From Elysia chlorotica (taxonomy: Eukaryota > Mollusca > Gastropoda > Plakobranchidae): 64,000 bases of DNA. Positions 38,801-49,607 of this stretch are shown piece after piece. Under the pieces are notes generated by a model, which worked only from the letters and a program-made list of their open reading frames with translations, was not told the origin of the DNA and did no database searches. The stretch is taken from positions 335,415-399,414 of the forward strand of contig RQTK01000320.1 in assembly GCA_003991915.1 (NCBI GenBank), in the 5' to 3' direction. How positions within the stretch are numbered: position 1 is the stretch's first letter; the number at the start of each line of letters is the position of its first letter. Both the position numbers and the translations under genes were made by a program.

Positions 38801-41142
38801 AAACACTCTTTACACCCCTCCAAAAGAGGGCCCCATTACCACACGGGCGAGGCAGCAAGGTAACAAAACAAATATATTGGTACATTGCACTAATAAAAAA
38901 CCAAATTGAATGAGTAACATTTACTCAAAAACACTTGCATGTTATTTATTACATGATTGTATTATTAAAAAGTTTATTTTCATTCTTTAATTTTTTACAA
39001 TTTCTTTGATTTTCCTCTAGTTCCCACTTGTATTACATTCCTTTTAACTGCTGCATTAGGTAGACAATTTATTTTTAAAAGCTATGCCGCTCTGTTTACT
39101 TTGTTACATTATTAGAATTGTTAATCTAGAACAAGCATTTCAAAGTGTATAAATCGAGCCTCTTTTTTTCCTACAATCACTGGCAGGTTGTTCCAAATGC
39201 ACAGATAATTCTAAAATCTTTCTATTTGATAATCAAGTATTATTTTTCTTTTCATATTTTAAATTGTTTCATTTTTTATCTTTAATAAGAAAATCTCTTG
39301 TGTGCATATTAAGGGGTTGTATTTTTTTTCAGCAATCAGAAATGAAAATTACCATGTAAGTGTTTTGTTCTTGTCAGGAAGTTCCTCAATATGCTTCATC
39401 ATGTAATCAACACATGCATTGCGCAATGACTGAACATTGTATTTGTCTGCTAGAAACATCAATGGCAAGGCTTTGTCTGTGGTCATGTCAATGCTTGCAG
39501 AGTAAAAGTACCTGTGAAATTGAGAATAAAAATATAAAAGTAAACTAAAGACTATTGGATTTTAAAAAAAGCATAGGACAAATTTAGTTGAAAATGGGAA
39601 ATTCTTTGAGAAACAAATCCATACTAATGTCGTTAACAAATTTTCATATTCCAATCCAATATCTTAAATAAAACTAAAACCAAAAAAGGCAATAAATTGT
39701 ATTCCTTCACAAGAAAGAAAAAGTTGATAATCAAAATCATAGAGCTTGCTAAATGTTTACCGAAGGAAATCATAAAACACTGCCTGGCATGCCTCTTCCT
39801 CCACAAGAGTTATTTCCTCTTGCCTGCTCTCTTCCCATGCCGGTGACTCTCCAAACATAGCTCTGAGTAAAAAACAAAGGTAAATTACAAATAGGTTAGT
39901 TACATACTGATCTTTTAACCCTTTACATTCAGTGTTGAGAAAGTTCCTTAGTAGATTACAAAGCTGAGATAACAGGTAACTTTTATGCAGTTATATGATC
40001 CATAACAGCTTTTCAGGTTGCCACAATCATTTGCCCTGTCAATAAACTCAAAATTAACAAAAGCGTTGAAATAAAATAAATCAACAAACAGACAATACTG
40101 TATGCTGATTTAAAAAATGGTTGCTTATTTAATCTCCACCTAAGCCATGACAGGACTTCTCTAGCTATGCATTTCGTGGATGCATGCAAAAAAAATGTTT
40201 TTAAAATGACAACTCAGGTGTGCGTGAGCAAAACCAAATTAACCAATTTTGCCAACAAAATCAGCAGAACACAAACAAAATGAAAGCCAATCTGATGTAT
40301 GATTCTTTGAGCTATGGGGTAATCAGGTAGAACTTTGAGACAAATTAATGCATTATATATAACAAGACTGAATGACATGCAAGTCACAATTTTTTTTTCT
40401 CTTTGGCAAGTTCAAAATGATAACTCAACATCTGTGCCATCGCAACTTCCAAGACATGAGATAACAGGTTTTGTCGCAAGTAACCGATATTATCAACACT
40501 TAAAATATACAATTTATAACTACTGAACAAATGGTGAATATGCACATTCTTGGTTCATGACAATAATAGTAAAACAAATAACAATGAAACTAATCGCAGT
40601 GATTCAACAGACAAAAGAGAGATTACAGCATTACATGTATTTATTTTGGGACCTACTTGAGAAACTACAAAAGATAGTGTTAAAGGCCTGCTGGAGGACA
40701 CAAAGGTGACAAATGACATAAAAATATATTTGTCATACATATAGACTTTAAGGAAACAAATTTATCCAACTTAAATGAAGAATGGTTGTCTTTTGAAACA
40801 TAAATTGCAATCTAACATAATAATTTTTAGGGCAGTTGCAAAGATTCAAAATAATATGAAAACAATCTTGAAGATGAAGACATGATTGGCTACAATCTAG
40901 AGTGACAATTTTAATATTAAAACTTACCCAAATACTTTACTAGCTGAGGCCAACATGAATTTATGTCCATAGTACATTTGGTCTCCAACTCTGAGTTTTA
41001 TGTCACTGAAGTATGAGGAGTTAAATAATACTGTAAAGCGCTCCACAAATGCCTTGGAGTCATCAATTACTTCCGCACTTACGTCTGTGCCAGATGTAGA
41101 TGCTTCGCCTTTGTTCATTTTCTTTTTGGGTGGGCTCTCCAT
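23824..41142 (-). CDS. BTBD17-like: BTB-BACK protein, BTBD17-like (eight exons)
   Basis: Exons on the minus strand: 41142-40928, 39862-39761, 39511-39353, 28706-28523, 27752-27581, 26935-26733, 26146-25932 and 24055-23824. Every junction has GT donor and AG acceptor and all phases agree, giving 493 residues. The BTB/POZ domain is at about 46-155 (FSDIKLRVGDQMYYGHKFML, then PLMFLADKYNVQSLRNAC). The BACK domain is at about 160-280 (SELCVESEVKLWEKVEQWI, ELILPLLRFSKMTPTELLSL). The C-terminal half, about 300-493, is beta-rich with a Cys-rich stretch (ICLPCQVPYLPCLDPDTCK), as in the TRAF-like tail of BTBD17. Human BTBD17 has a signal peptide; none is seen here, and the first residues (MESPPKKKMNK) are basic. 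An upstream in-frame ATG at 41211 would add 23 residues, but an acceptor-like CTTCTTTTCAG lies between the two starts. BTB-BACK proteins are often CUL3 adaptors; that role is inferred. Intron 3 contains pseudo-copies of exons 5-7. The 5' UTR is unknown. Confidence 0.85.
24068..24087. repeat. Poly-G run serving as a C-only polypyrimidine tract
   Basis: About 20 G on the plus strand, hence about 20 C on the transcribed strand of the BTB gene, lying 12 bases before the acceptor of its last exon. The left boundary of the segmental duplication also falls exactly at this run. Confidence 0.85.
24086..25765 (+). mobile_element. CR1/L2/Rex1-like LINE, 5'-truncated copy in BTB intron 7
   Basis: The translated plus strand shows decayed reverse transcriptase blocks in order: KTGKTVGPDNISRMILKECY, then TSIVFKHFERIILRHL, LDPMQFAYRSVEDVFF, AKVLFIDFSSILNTIQ, SASQGCVLSLVLYSMYTND, FTDDTTLQGF (the catalytic YADD box, here TDD), VDSYKYLDLAINSKL and the FYNA-ES-x-CFGITCWGGS-like tail. 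Many stops and frameshifts are present. A 3' UTR and the ATCTCATCTTATCT tail end it at about 25765. It is antisense to the host gene and begins abruptly after the poly-G run. A nearly identical copy is at 32683-34362. Confidence 0.85.
24086..27706. repeat. Segmental duplication, part A copy 1
   Basis: 3.6 kb nearly identical to 32683-36311 (offset 8597 at the left, 8605 at the right). It includes the LINE 3' part and BTB-gene exons 7, 6 and most of 5. The breakpoint at the right lies inside exon 5. Confidence 0.92.
30009..30988. repeat. Segmental duplication, part B copy 1
   Basis: About 980 bases matching 36309-37293. It starts with a purine-rich tract (30059-30320), then a SINE-tail-like repeat (30325-30600), a TAGATCTA cluster near 30780 and unique intron sequence. 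In copy 2 it is fused directly to part A; here 2.3 kb carrying exon 4 and the 5' end of exon 5 separates them. Confidence 0.9.
30325..30600 (-). repeat. Dispersed repeat with a SINE-like 3' end
   Basis: TTTGTTTTAACGTCACGTCAGC... resembles, on the minus strand, the terminal part of the tRNA-derived SINEs (…GTTAAACCAAC). The rest (ATTATCACAGTTAAATTTTA, CCTTCAGATTTCTCAGTAGG) is its own family. A second copy lies at 32240-32475. Confidence 0.6.
30993..31334. repeat. Third copy of the LINE 3' segment
   Basis: Matches 25280-25620 of the LINE in part A (from AACCAGGAGTTTAAGTTC to the CATTTACATCGATTT block). It is joined to the end of part B. The LINE 3' end is therefore present three times within 10 kb. 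Confidence 0.88.
31740..34362 (+). mobile_element. CR1/L2/Rex1-like LINE, longer copy
   Basis: This copy keeps the end of the endonuclease domain (SDHTTICLMPKFTPILKHCK, then LQGCLDCKD) and the linker before the reverse transcriptase (AKQVKAAKDQYREKLDKEF-like, then the open frame 32500-32733 with YANELNTFYCRFDKFNF). From 32683 onward it equals the 24086-25765 copy with the same stops. A 235-base repeat interrupts it at 32240-32475, and a 41-base palindrome lies at 32040-32080. It is inactive. Confidence 0.85.
32240..32475 (-). mobile_element. Short repeat inserted into the LINE
   Basis: Related to 30325-30600 (about 85 percent by eye). It splits the LINE reading frame between RQITGC and the continuing YANELN segment. 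This shows that the family is mobile or was when the LINE was already present. Confidence 0.65.
32683..36311. repeat. Segmental duplication, part A copy 2
   Basis: Second copy of 24086-27706, lying in intron 3 of the BTB gene and in the same orientation. Identity is very high except in 34141-34335, where nearly every difference is a change to A. Confidence 0.92.
34537..36311 (-). pseudogene. Duplicated exons 5 (partial), 6 and 7 of the BTB gene
   Basis: Copies of exon 7 (34751-34537), exon 6 (35540-35338) and the 3' part of exon 5 (36311-36186) match the originals. Exons 6' and 7' keep both splice sites. Exon 5' lacks its acceptor half because the duplication ends inside it. Phases forbid productive use: exon 3 ends with two codon bases and cannot join in frame to exon 6' or 7'. 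Inclusion would frameshift the product. Either these are inert pseudo-exons or this is a misplaced second haplotype. Confidence 0.8.
36309..37293. repeat. Segmental duplication, part B copy 2
   Basis: Copy of 30009-30988. The join to part A is at an ATTCT microhomology. The few differences include small indels and a 4-base insertion near 37190. The right end abuts a LINE ORF1 fragment. Confidence 0.9.
37294..38880 (-). mobile_element. I/Jockey-like LINE: 5' UTR and ORF1 with zinc knuckles, no ORF2
   Basis: On the minus strand, a GC-rich leader (38880-38480, with the hairpin GCGGTGTGGGCCACACCGC) precedes an ORF1-like frame. Residues SWSPFQMISDADKKVAKLSV, an RRM-like middle (SGELLVECSSESQVKRLSKV) and YIPRPMRCFKCHRFGQ introduce the first CCHC knuckle. 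A one-base shift near 37690 moves to a frame with CCRCGKGRHPRKDC and then CLNCHGSHAADS, the second and third knuckles; a TGA replaces a Cys codon soon after. This is the nucleic-acid-binding ORF1 of I-clade/Jockey-type LINEs. The copy is broken, and its reverse transcriptase part is missing at the duplication boundary. Confidence 0.78.
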
Positions 41143-41354
41143 TATTGGAAAGTTGGCTCTAAATGTTAAGACATTTCCTGAAAAGAAGTTATAGGATGTA
41201 CCTTCAACCATCTACATCTTGGGGGATTGAACAGATCAAATGTCATGTGTTAAAAAAAAATGTATGGGTCAAACTTTGGCTTAAAAAAAAAAAAAAAGAT
41301 AAATGGCAATGACGATAATCATATAAAATGCATAATTTGCACATTTAGTTTAAG

Positions 41355-41530
41355 CATCTTGATTCCTTAAGGAACATAGGGCCGCAACAACTCTAGTCCA
41401 CCAAACTCAATTCTGGCTGGCCCATGCGTTACCGGTCGCTTTTATCGCTGCCTCAGTGCTACGCCACCAAGTCTGCCTCAAGCGTCCGACCTTGTGTTTG
41501 CCTCGGGGGTTCCACTCCATACAGATCCCT
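41355..41530 (-). mobile_element. LINE reverse transcriptase C-terminal scrap
   Basis: Minus-strand translation reads MEWNPRGKHKVGRLRQTWWR, then STEAAIKATGNAWASQN, a stop, and VWWTRVVAALCS. This matches the common end of RT-only LINE proteins (W-x-P-x-G-x-R-x-x-G-R-x-R-x-T-W-R, then W-x-x-x-V-x-A-L-C-S). It lies just upstream of the BTB gene. Confidence 0.6.
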
Positions 41531-43430
41531 ATAATCATTATATTGATTGATTTTAACCTAAAAGTTTAAAACCAGCTATGAATTCAAATACACTTTTAGC
41601 ACATAAATGCAAACAGGCAATACACTATGTCTGAAAATTAAGTCTGTGAGACTTGCCACAGTGGGATGGGCCAAGGTGGTGTCATTATTTTTTAGGCAAC
41701 TGAGAAAATTAGGCCTGGCGTCTATCCAACACTCCCCCATCCCCACCACCAAAGTTCTGTTCAATCAGACTATGTAAATCAGGATTTCTGGTTCACCCGT
41801 TAACCTCCCCTCCCCTCACACACATTCACTTTTTTCGGACATGAAAGATGTTACCAGCTTTTTCATATTTATGGCACAATCAAATTTGGTGGATAGGCCT
41901 ACATTTCAGGACATTTGAAAGTTACTTGAAATTGTTATTGCAACACCGGTACATCATCGTCAAGGGCAGGGACATGTTTCAATAGCCTACTTGAAAACGA
42001 TAAAAACATTCCTGCGCAACACCATGGGTCAAGACATGCCTAATGCACTGGCTGTATTATCAACACACAAGGAATTCATCGCTGACTATACGGACTTTAA
42101 TAGAAGAGTCATCTAGACAAGTTTTCTACTCTAAAGTCTTGTCAAGCTTAGCTCTTGTATTTATAGTAATAGAAAGATCAACACCGCCCTCACAAATAGG
42201 TGAGGAACATAATTATCATTACTTCTTTTTTTTTATGTTAAGTTGTTGCAGACATAATTATTACAACCTTTAGTGTACGGTAAGCTTATATTCTTACTTT
42301 TGTTCTGTAATCAAGTCGCAAAATTAGACTGATATTGATTATACTTTTTTACATTTTTTGCACAGTGCAGTAAAACTGTCACTTTGCCTGACATGTTTTT
42401 GAAGCATGAGCCGTCGCTTATTGCTGTACACCTCAGCTATAACTGTCAGTCCAAGGGTAGACCCTGCATGATGAGGGGAGGGAATAGGGTTCACATCTTC
42501 TTGTTGACTATCCCATCACACCACACATGTATGTTGTGCACATTGATATATATACCTCTTTGTATTGATTTTCAGATCTTCCATTTTGAAAAATAAAAAT
42601 CACAGCTTTTAATTTTTATAAATTTGTGAAAATTCCCCAAAATAGTTTGCACAGAAGGAATCTATATATAGGCCTTCTATAGGTCTTTAATTTAAATGAT
42701 GTGATGTGAATATTTAAGAGAGTTCAAGGTCAGTATCTGTTGTCATAGAAACAATAAATCTAGGATCTAGAGAGCTATGAGTCAGTGTAACATGTGATAA
42801 AGAATCTTTCCAACATTGCTTAGGGCCTACACCTGGTCTACCAATGTGTTTAAAGATCTTTTCCTCTTCTCCACCTCTCTTGCTGCATATTGAGGTGCAC
42901 TTGTTTGAACTGAGAACCATGACCCGTTCCCCCATCTCTACCGAGTGAGCATTTCTATGGAACAGGGGAGAGTGTGGTGGAAACCTAGACTATAGTTAGC
43001 TTTAGTTAGCCTAAAGGTTCTACCCCAAACTTGGCCTCGGGCGGAAGGTCATTACCGTTCAACTTGTGAGAACGGCAGTTACAAGAAGGATCTGAAGAGG
43101 ACAGACTCCAACATCGAGCTACCTTTGACTCAGCAGCTCAGTACACCAACACAGTAAAATATATGATAGATCTACAAGTGCAAAGAAGGACTGTCTTGTA
43201 CAGTGAACCCTTTGGTATACATCTCAGAAGAATTTAACTTTCAGAAAAAAATTGAGCAGCTTGTTTTGCCAAGTAAGAAATGGTGGTTCCTATTTGTTTT
43301 ACATATAGGCCTATGTGACCAGGGTCTGGAGAGCTCTAGATAGCACACCCTCTTTAGGTTGCTCTGTTGATGTAGATTGGATCTCAGTAGGCCTATTATA
43401 TCGAATAAAACCTAAGCTGACTCGCTTACA
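41531..43430. other. Upstream flank of the BTB gene, no confident exon
   Basis: Possible location of the BTB gene's 5' UTR and promoter. It holds several small ORFs, for example 42384-42596 and 42714-42935, with no similarity that I recognise. Confidence 0.4.
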
Positions 43431-43439
43431 AGTGTATAG

Positions 43440-43900
43440 ACTACTTGATATAAGATCTAGATCTAGATTCTACCTACGGTTTTCCTGAAACGTACCCATA
43501 TAAAATACTGTTCATCTTGAACTGCTCCAGTGTTGGTATCCCACACTGGCTTGAAATAGGTAGATCTAGGCCTACTGTAGAAGTGATCAAATTTCTTGTA
43601 CTTTAATTCTATGCTAATCTAAAAATCAGAGCCACACTTGAGTCTTAGAGATCTAGGTATTTATAATCTGATTCCTCGGCATCTTATAGACTCTAGGCCT
43701 AAATATCCTTCCGACGCTTCCAGGCTTCCTAGATCTCTAGTCTAGGCCTAGATATAAATCTAAGAATTAGAAAGTATAATTTAGATGCAGATGAAAAAGA
43801 TAATACGCAACTAGGTTATATCTAGATTTTATGGTTATATTAATTTAAAGATCAAGAAGTTTTCTAAGAATCTAGATCTAGATTATAAGAATTATCATCC
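43440..43900. repeat. TAGATCTA-rich cluster
   Basis: Repeated TCTAGATCTAGA-type palindromes with CTAGGCCTA variants, dense for about 450 bases. Similar clusters are near 30780, 37075, 46140-46275 and 63210-63435. Confidence 0.7.
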
Positions 43901-44446
43901 GTTCTCGGTTATTGTGAACAGCTGTTACTAGTGTTAGTCAGTAGTAGTAGGCCTGTAACTGTTTACGTCTCCGTTGGACCGATTCCTAAGCTTTATGATC
44001 GTAAGCGAACTTAAAGAGGCGTCGGCGAAGATACGATTTCGCTTGCAATTTTTCAAAATCTAAAATCTCATCCTTTTTAAGGCCCAAGAGACCGGACCAG
44101 TCAAAAAGACCTGTTGCCACAATATTCTAGGCCCTACTAGACACCTTTGCCCGTGGCTTTCTTCAAAGACCTAAATTTTATAGATCTAGGGCTTGGGCAA
44201 TCTCAATGTCATCATGGCTTGGTCATTCGCTGCATGTCAATGAGATAGTATGACGTTTGTTGTTGCTGCTGCTGCTTTATCTTTTGTTGATGGTTTCTGT
44301 TTTTCTCTTTTGTGTGTATGTGTGGTGTGTTTTAGTTTTGTTTTTGTTTTTGGAGAGGGAGGGAGTTATTTTTTATATTTTACATATATATATATACCTA
44401 TTAATTCCGCATTAGAACGACCGGTGTGCAAATCATGATTGAAGGT

Positions 44447-44449
<3 letters not shown>

Positions 44450-44478
<29 letters not shown>

Positions 44479-44486
44479 AGTGAGTT

Positions 44487-44545
<59 letters not shown>
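44450..44545. repeat. (GA)n microsatellite
   Basis: Two GA runs separated by AGTGAGTTAGTGA. Confidence 0.95.
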
Positions 44546-44551
<6 letters not shown>

Positions 44552-44696
44552 GTCGCAAACAGAAACGAAAGAATTCATGTCAAAATAAGACATAAATCAA
44601 TGTTAGAAAACGTCTTAAATAGAAATAAGAATTTCCGTAACACATGCAAGTTCTATGTCTAGAATGATCTCTGAATAATTATGATTAGCGGATTAA

Positions 44697-46104
44697 GGTA
44701 CAATGCCCCAATTCCGAACGTCCTAATTCCGAACACAAAGCAGTCCTCTTCTTGTTTTATGAATTATTACCGGTATATAAACATTTAAGCCGTTATACCG
44801 CTGTTTTGCGCTGTTGCTTGTCTTTCCTATACACCGGCTCTACCACTGGCGTCATTTATTGACTACTTTTGTGGGCGGTGTCATTTATTTAAACAAAACA
44901 AAAAGCTCAGGTAACAAGAAAACCAGTATTTTTTTAAACGGTGAATATCATCTTTTAGGTTTCTTTTCTCTTTTAGTGTCTAGGTAAGGAGCCCGTGATA
45001 TTTAGTGGCTCTCCCTCTTCCTCGTCCCATTGAGGTGTTTCGGGGCTCTGAGGTTGGTGTGCTGAATATTTTCGACACAGCCAAATTCTAGTATGCATTT
45101 GAGGTGGTATTATTGCTATTATTATTTTGTATTTTCAACTGGGCCTGGGATTTCAATAAATTAGGCCATGACTGCCAATAAGATTATAATAGCTGGACCT
45201 TCCTCGTCTGGGCGGAGCGTTGGCGATGGTTGGCTGTGTGCTTCTTTGATGCCGAATTATGGAAATCAGGAAATCGTGCAATGCAGATTACTTCTTAAAC
45301 AAGAGATCCTGGGAGGAAATATTATGTTGAAGTCTGTATGCTTTGTTCCTTGTTCCCAAAAGAATTGGTATCATTGCTGGGAATTTTCCAACAAGTTAAC
45401 TAGCAAATGAATCTAGTTCCTCCTCGCTCGACCTCTCTGGGAGCTAGTAGGGCTGAGCATCTGGGCCACCACGTCTTGGTGGAGCTTCGGCTGGTGGGTC
45501 CTGGGTTGATCTCTCTTGGTATCCAAAGGGCGGAATATCTGGTCCAACAAAGATTCTTGATAAAGCCTTACCACCCGTCTACTTCTCACCATATTATTGT
45601 TAAAACGGAATTGGGACATGTTGTGTCCACCTTTTTAGAGACCAAGGAATTTTTCCTGTGCCCCCATTCCGAACAGTGCAAAAACATGATTTAAGGACAT
45701 AAATAACAGGCTGTTTACTTAGTATGAATGATGTATTAGCTGTCTGCCTATTCTACAAATAATTTCTACACATGCAAATACAATCAAAATAATAGTATTA
45801 AGGAGAAAAGGTTTAATCTGACTCTGGTACTTTCACTCTTAAGCGCGGTGCAAAATTGTGTTACAGTACTTACACGTGATTGTTTTGAATGAAGGCAGTT
45901 GAAAACTTAAAAACATTTTACCAGCTGATAGTATGAACCACACCTATTTGGAGATTGATATTTGCTGCTGCTTCTTCAACATGGGGAAATCCATAGCTTA
46001 TTCGATTTTGTTTTATAAATTAATTATATTTAATCAAAGGAGAAGGGGTTGCTTGTGCCCGGTATCAGGACCTTTTCGGAATTGCGGCACTTTGCCTACT
46101 CCGC
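44697..46104. mobile_element. Candidate degenerate DNA transposon with imperfect TIRs
   Basis: The left end TGCCCCAATTCCGAACGTCC resembles the reverse complement of the right end (TGCCGCAATTCCGAAAAGG, 46070-46095). The ATTCCGAAC word recurs at 44726 and 45667. A minus-strand ORF at 45619-45413 is basic (MVRSRRVVRLYQ) but I do not recognise it. The 1.4-kb size fits a decayed autonomous element or a large MITE. Confidence 0.35.
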
Positions 46105-46589
46105 TAATCATAAGCAGAGATCTCCAATCTGTATCTAATTCTAGACCTAGATCTTGCATTTGTTTCTGAAATTCTTACTCCTGCTTAAGAGGTTTTCTAA
46201 TATTGATTCCTGTTACATTTTGTTTTCAATTCCGTTTACGAGCACTAGACCTAGATTAAATTCTAGATTTAGATCCACCTGCCTCATTGACATCCTGTAA
46301 ACAACTGGGTTGCTATGCGCTACTGATGCGCAGCACAAACATCTGTAAAGGTTCGGAAACATTGAAAAAATGTTTGAATTTTATAGGCTATAGCATAATG
46401 TAAAGTATAATAGAGGATGGACTTGAACAATGGTTTCATTATGTAACAATATACTGCTGCCTCAACAATAAAAAAAAAACCTACCTAAGTTGTCATAATA
46501 GATTGTTTTGTTCAGAGTTGGGGAAATTTACTCTACAATAACCGCTGTGAATGTACAAAAAATAACAAAAATAACAAAAAAAAGTCTGT

Positions 46590-46860
46590 TTGGCGGCCGC
46601 CACGCACAGTGTTTTTGGCGTCCGCTAACCTGAGTTGCCCTGGCGAGTGAAGGTGGGTCAGAGTGGCGTACTACACCGGCAAAGCTAGCGGAAATATCTG
46701 GCATATCTAAAATTAAGAACAGGGTTTATCAATAGGGGAATCTCTTTGGGGTTTATCTAAGCGACCGGTTGGCGAGCGTCCGTCCTCAGGCTTTGCGGTT
46801 TTCTAGCGACCATACCGCTGGCGTTGCATCAAGATGCGAAAGCAGCTAAGCAAGTCCAGC
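46590..46860. repeat. GC-richer repeat, shared end with 12.9 kb element
   Basis: GTGGCGTACTACACCGGC at about 46660 matches the reverse complement of the 12943-12966 block with two differences. A further phrase ATAGGGGAATCTCTTTGG (46733) recurs at 63700. These suggest dispersed repeat pieces. Confidence 0.4.
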
Positions 46861-47030
46861 TGCTCTACCTATGGGCCTTTTAGACTCACCAGAAACCACA
46901 CATAGAGAGAAATTGAAAAAAAAATGCGTATTATGAGATGGAATAGATGGCAAAAATGTGAACGATGCGGTAGAGTGGTCGAGTATTGGAGGAACGGAAG
47001 ACAAACTGAATGAAAAGAGAAGAAACTAAG

Positions 47031-47122
47031 TAGTACTAGTAGCAGCAGCAGTAGTAGTGGTAGTAGTAGTAGCAGCAGCAGCAGCAGTAGTAGTAGTAGT
47101 GGTAGTAGTAACAGCAGCAGCT

Positions 47123-47165
<43 letters not shown>

Positions 47166-47170
47166 AAGTA
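47031..47170. repeat. (AGT/AGC)n trinucleotide repeat
   Basis: Mixed AGT, AGC and GGT triplets. ORFs here (poly-Leu, poly-Val) are artefacts of the repeat. Confidence 0.93.
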
Positions 47171-47251
47171 GCATGCTTCATCATCATCACCATAACCATT
47201 ACCGTTACAACATCATCTCAATCGCCACCTTCACCATTACAACACTATTAA

Positions 47252-47253
47252 AA

Positions 47254-47307
<54 letters not shown>

Positions 47308-47322
47308 NNNNNNNNNNNTTAC

Positions 47323-47385
<63 letters not shown>

Positions 47386-47386
47386 C
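47252..47386. repeat. (ATT)n microsatellite interrupted by a gap
   Basis: ATT units on both sides of an 11-N gap at 47308-47318. The length in the genome is uncertain. Confidence 0.95.
47308..47318. other. Assembly gap (11 N)
   Basis: Short run of N within the (ATT)n tract. Confidence 0.99.
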
Positions 47387-47399
47387 ATTATCATTTCAT

Positions 47400-48290
47400 T
47401 TCAATCTCACACACATGAACCATGATCTAAATTATAAAAGCTCAAAATGGAAAGAACCTTCAACGAATGGAACTAGGAGCAATACAAAAAATATGATGAA
47501 TAGTACTAGTAGGGAAATGATAAAGAGAAAAGGGAGGGAAAATTGTGCAACAATTTTTGAGAGATCAGTCAGCTATCCCCTTGATGGGTCCACAAGAAAA
47601 CAACATTCAATCATCATTAAGTAGGATTAAAACACAAAAATACAAATGTTTTTAACTTGATTTTATATACTAATTAAAGCAGTTGAGTATAATCGATAAC
47701 AGAAGAAAAAATGTACATATAGTTTTTGATGCCTCATATAACAATCAAACGAGGATATAATTTATTTATAAGAAAAAAAAATTTCTGTGAAAATGTAAAA
47801 AGCTTTGAGTGACAAAATGTACCACTTTAGATGTTTGGATCAGAAATCGTTTATGGTTATGGAAATATTTTAACTAATCTAGGATAAACATGTAGAAGTT
47901 ACATGTGCTGACCATAAGACATATCATGAATCTGGAATAAGTTACCAGTATTAAATTGTTTCCGTAAGTTGGAATATGACATGAAAAAAGAATACAGGTG
48001 TTGAAAGCTGAGCTATAGGCAAAATAAATGTTGCAGTTGCCTTGTTATTTTATAGTGCAACATAGCCACAAGAAGAACAAAAACAAAAAAGGCTAGTTAG
48101 TTCATTCATACAATATTTTTTTGTTTGCTTTTTTCTTAATAAATAACATGACTAATGTGAGACTGGAAAAAGGAGTTAATATATCAACATTTTATTTTTC
48201 TAAACCTTGCCAAAATTTGCACTTTCTGCAAAAAAAAAAGAAGAGAGATACATTACTTGTAGACAATAGAGCAAGGAAGAGAAAGCAAGG

Positions 48291-48293
<3 letters not shown>
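47400..48293. other. AT-rich intergenic sequence
   Basis: No gene recognised. It may contain the end of the IAP transcript, since minus-strand AATAAA-like words occur near 48190. Confidence 0.4.

Positions 48294-48350
<57 letters not shown>
48294..48350. repeat. (GA)n microsatellite
   Basis: About 28 uninterrupted GA units. Confidence 0.96.
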
Positions 48351-48354
<4 letters not shown>

Positions 48355-48960
48355 AAAGATAGAAGAAACACTTGACAGAAGAATTAACAACACACAATAC
48401 AATATCAACCAAGCAGACCTGTTCTTTAAGTATACATAATGATAAAGCAAACCTATGCATTTGGTGTATATAATGTAATTAAGTAAAGGAAGTATTCATC
48501 TTGAAAAGAAAATTCACACCGAACAGTAAAACTTGCACAATCATTCACCATTCACAATTTAGGTTAAATGCAGTTTCAAAATGAAACAAACAACTGCTGA
48601 AACATACAATCCTTTACCATTTACAACTCCATACAAACAGAAAATAGAAGTCACTTTTCAGATCAACACTTATATGATCAGCCTCACTGTCTGATAGGCA
48701 TCATCAGTAACACTGTCTGAATTGCACTGATCAGCACTCCAAGCTAAAATATTCTGACTATAGCCCAAAAACTATTTTGCAGAGACATGGATTGAAAAAA
48801 AAAATGAAGCAAAACTTCTTTCACAAAACAATTCGACCAAAGAGTTTTGTTGCATTCATGCCTGCAACTGTCATAATACTAGTTTTAAGTTATAGCGGAA
48901 AAGTTTAGAGAAAAAAAAAGTTCTAACTAAGTTTTTACTATTTTTCTTCTTCTTTGAAGG

Positions 48961-49243
48961 GGGGCAAACTGGCTCAAGTGGTAGAGCGTTGGTCTCCAGA
49001 TTGGGAGGTCTGCAGTTTGAATCCCACCGTCGGCACATTTACTTGTCTGATTTCGTCCTCTGTAACTGGTTGGGTTGGTGTCAGTATAATGTGATTGGCT
49101 GAGACAGGAGTCACGGTATCCCCACCCTGAACTATGTGTGGGAGCACATTCAATTGTCAGACATCAGTCTTGGGGCCCGTCCACAATATAGCCTATATAG
49201 TGCTAAAGTTGGACTTTACAAAATAAGCTCAACTAAACTCAAC
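48961..49243 (+). mobile_element. Full-length tRNA-derived SINE (best copy)
   Basis: A box TGGCTCAAGTGG at 48970, anticodon-arm-like GTTGGTCTCCAGATTGG, B box GTTTGAATCCC at 49015. The body holds GGTTGGGTTGGTGTCAG, GTGATTGGCTGAGACAGG and TCAGACATCAGTCTTGGGGC. It ends in AAGCTCAACTAAACTCAAC. This copy defines the family whose relatives are at 1037, 4471, 5815, 11085, 21589, 54258 and 59645. It lies 365 bases past the IAP stop codon. Confidence 0.85.
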
Positions 49244-49607
49244 TTCTTCTTTGCTCTATTAGTAAATTTGGTATGCCAGTAATCCCTGTCTGAAATCAAA
49301 CGAGTACTTCAGAGAACAAAAAATGTATTTCTGCCATCAGTGAATTTCTGAAAGGGGATTTTCAAAAAATGTTTTCCTTTGCCTATTTTGAAAAAGTGCC
49401 AATGCTAGCCTAAGTTCAGGGGGCAAAAAATTTAGAGTAAGAAAAATTAAAAATTGGCAAAATGTCAAATATTTCTGGAACCTCCCTGCATCATATATAT
49501 ATAATATGTGTGTTTGTGCTGATTTGATAGTTAATATCACCAATGGCTTTAATCTGAAAATTTCAGAACTGCGCATAACAAAGAAAATGTGGCAGGTGTC
49601 AAAACAT

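Noticed and set aside
41576-41764. Minus-strand ORF resembling a mariner-like segment (TTLAHPTVASLTD)
   Set aside because: The resemblance is too short and lacks any catalytic motif, so it is not reported as a transposase.
45168-45694. Two plus-strand ORFs of 80 and 95 codons
   Set aside because: There is no family match, and they lie inside the candidate transposon.
48961-49035. A tRNA gene
   Set aside because: A and B boxes are present but the acceptor stem does not pair and a SINE body follows, as in the other copies.
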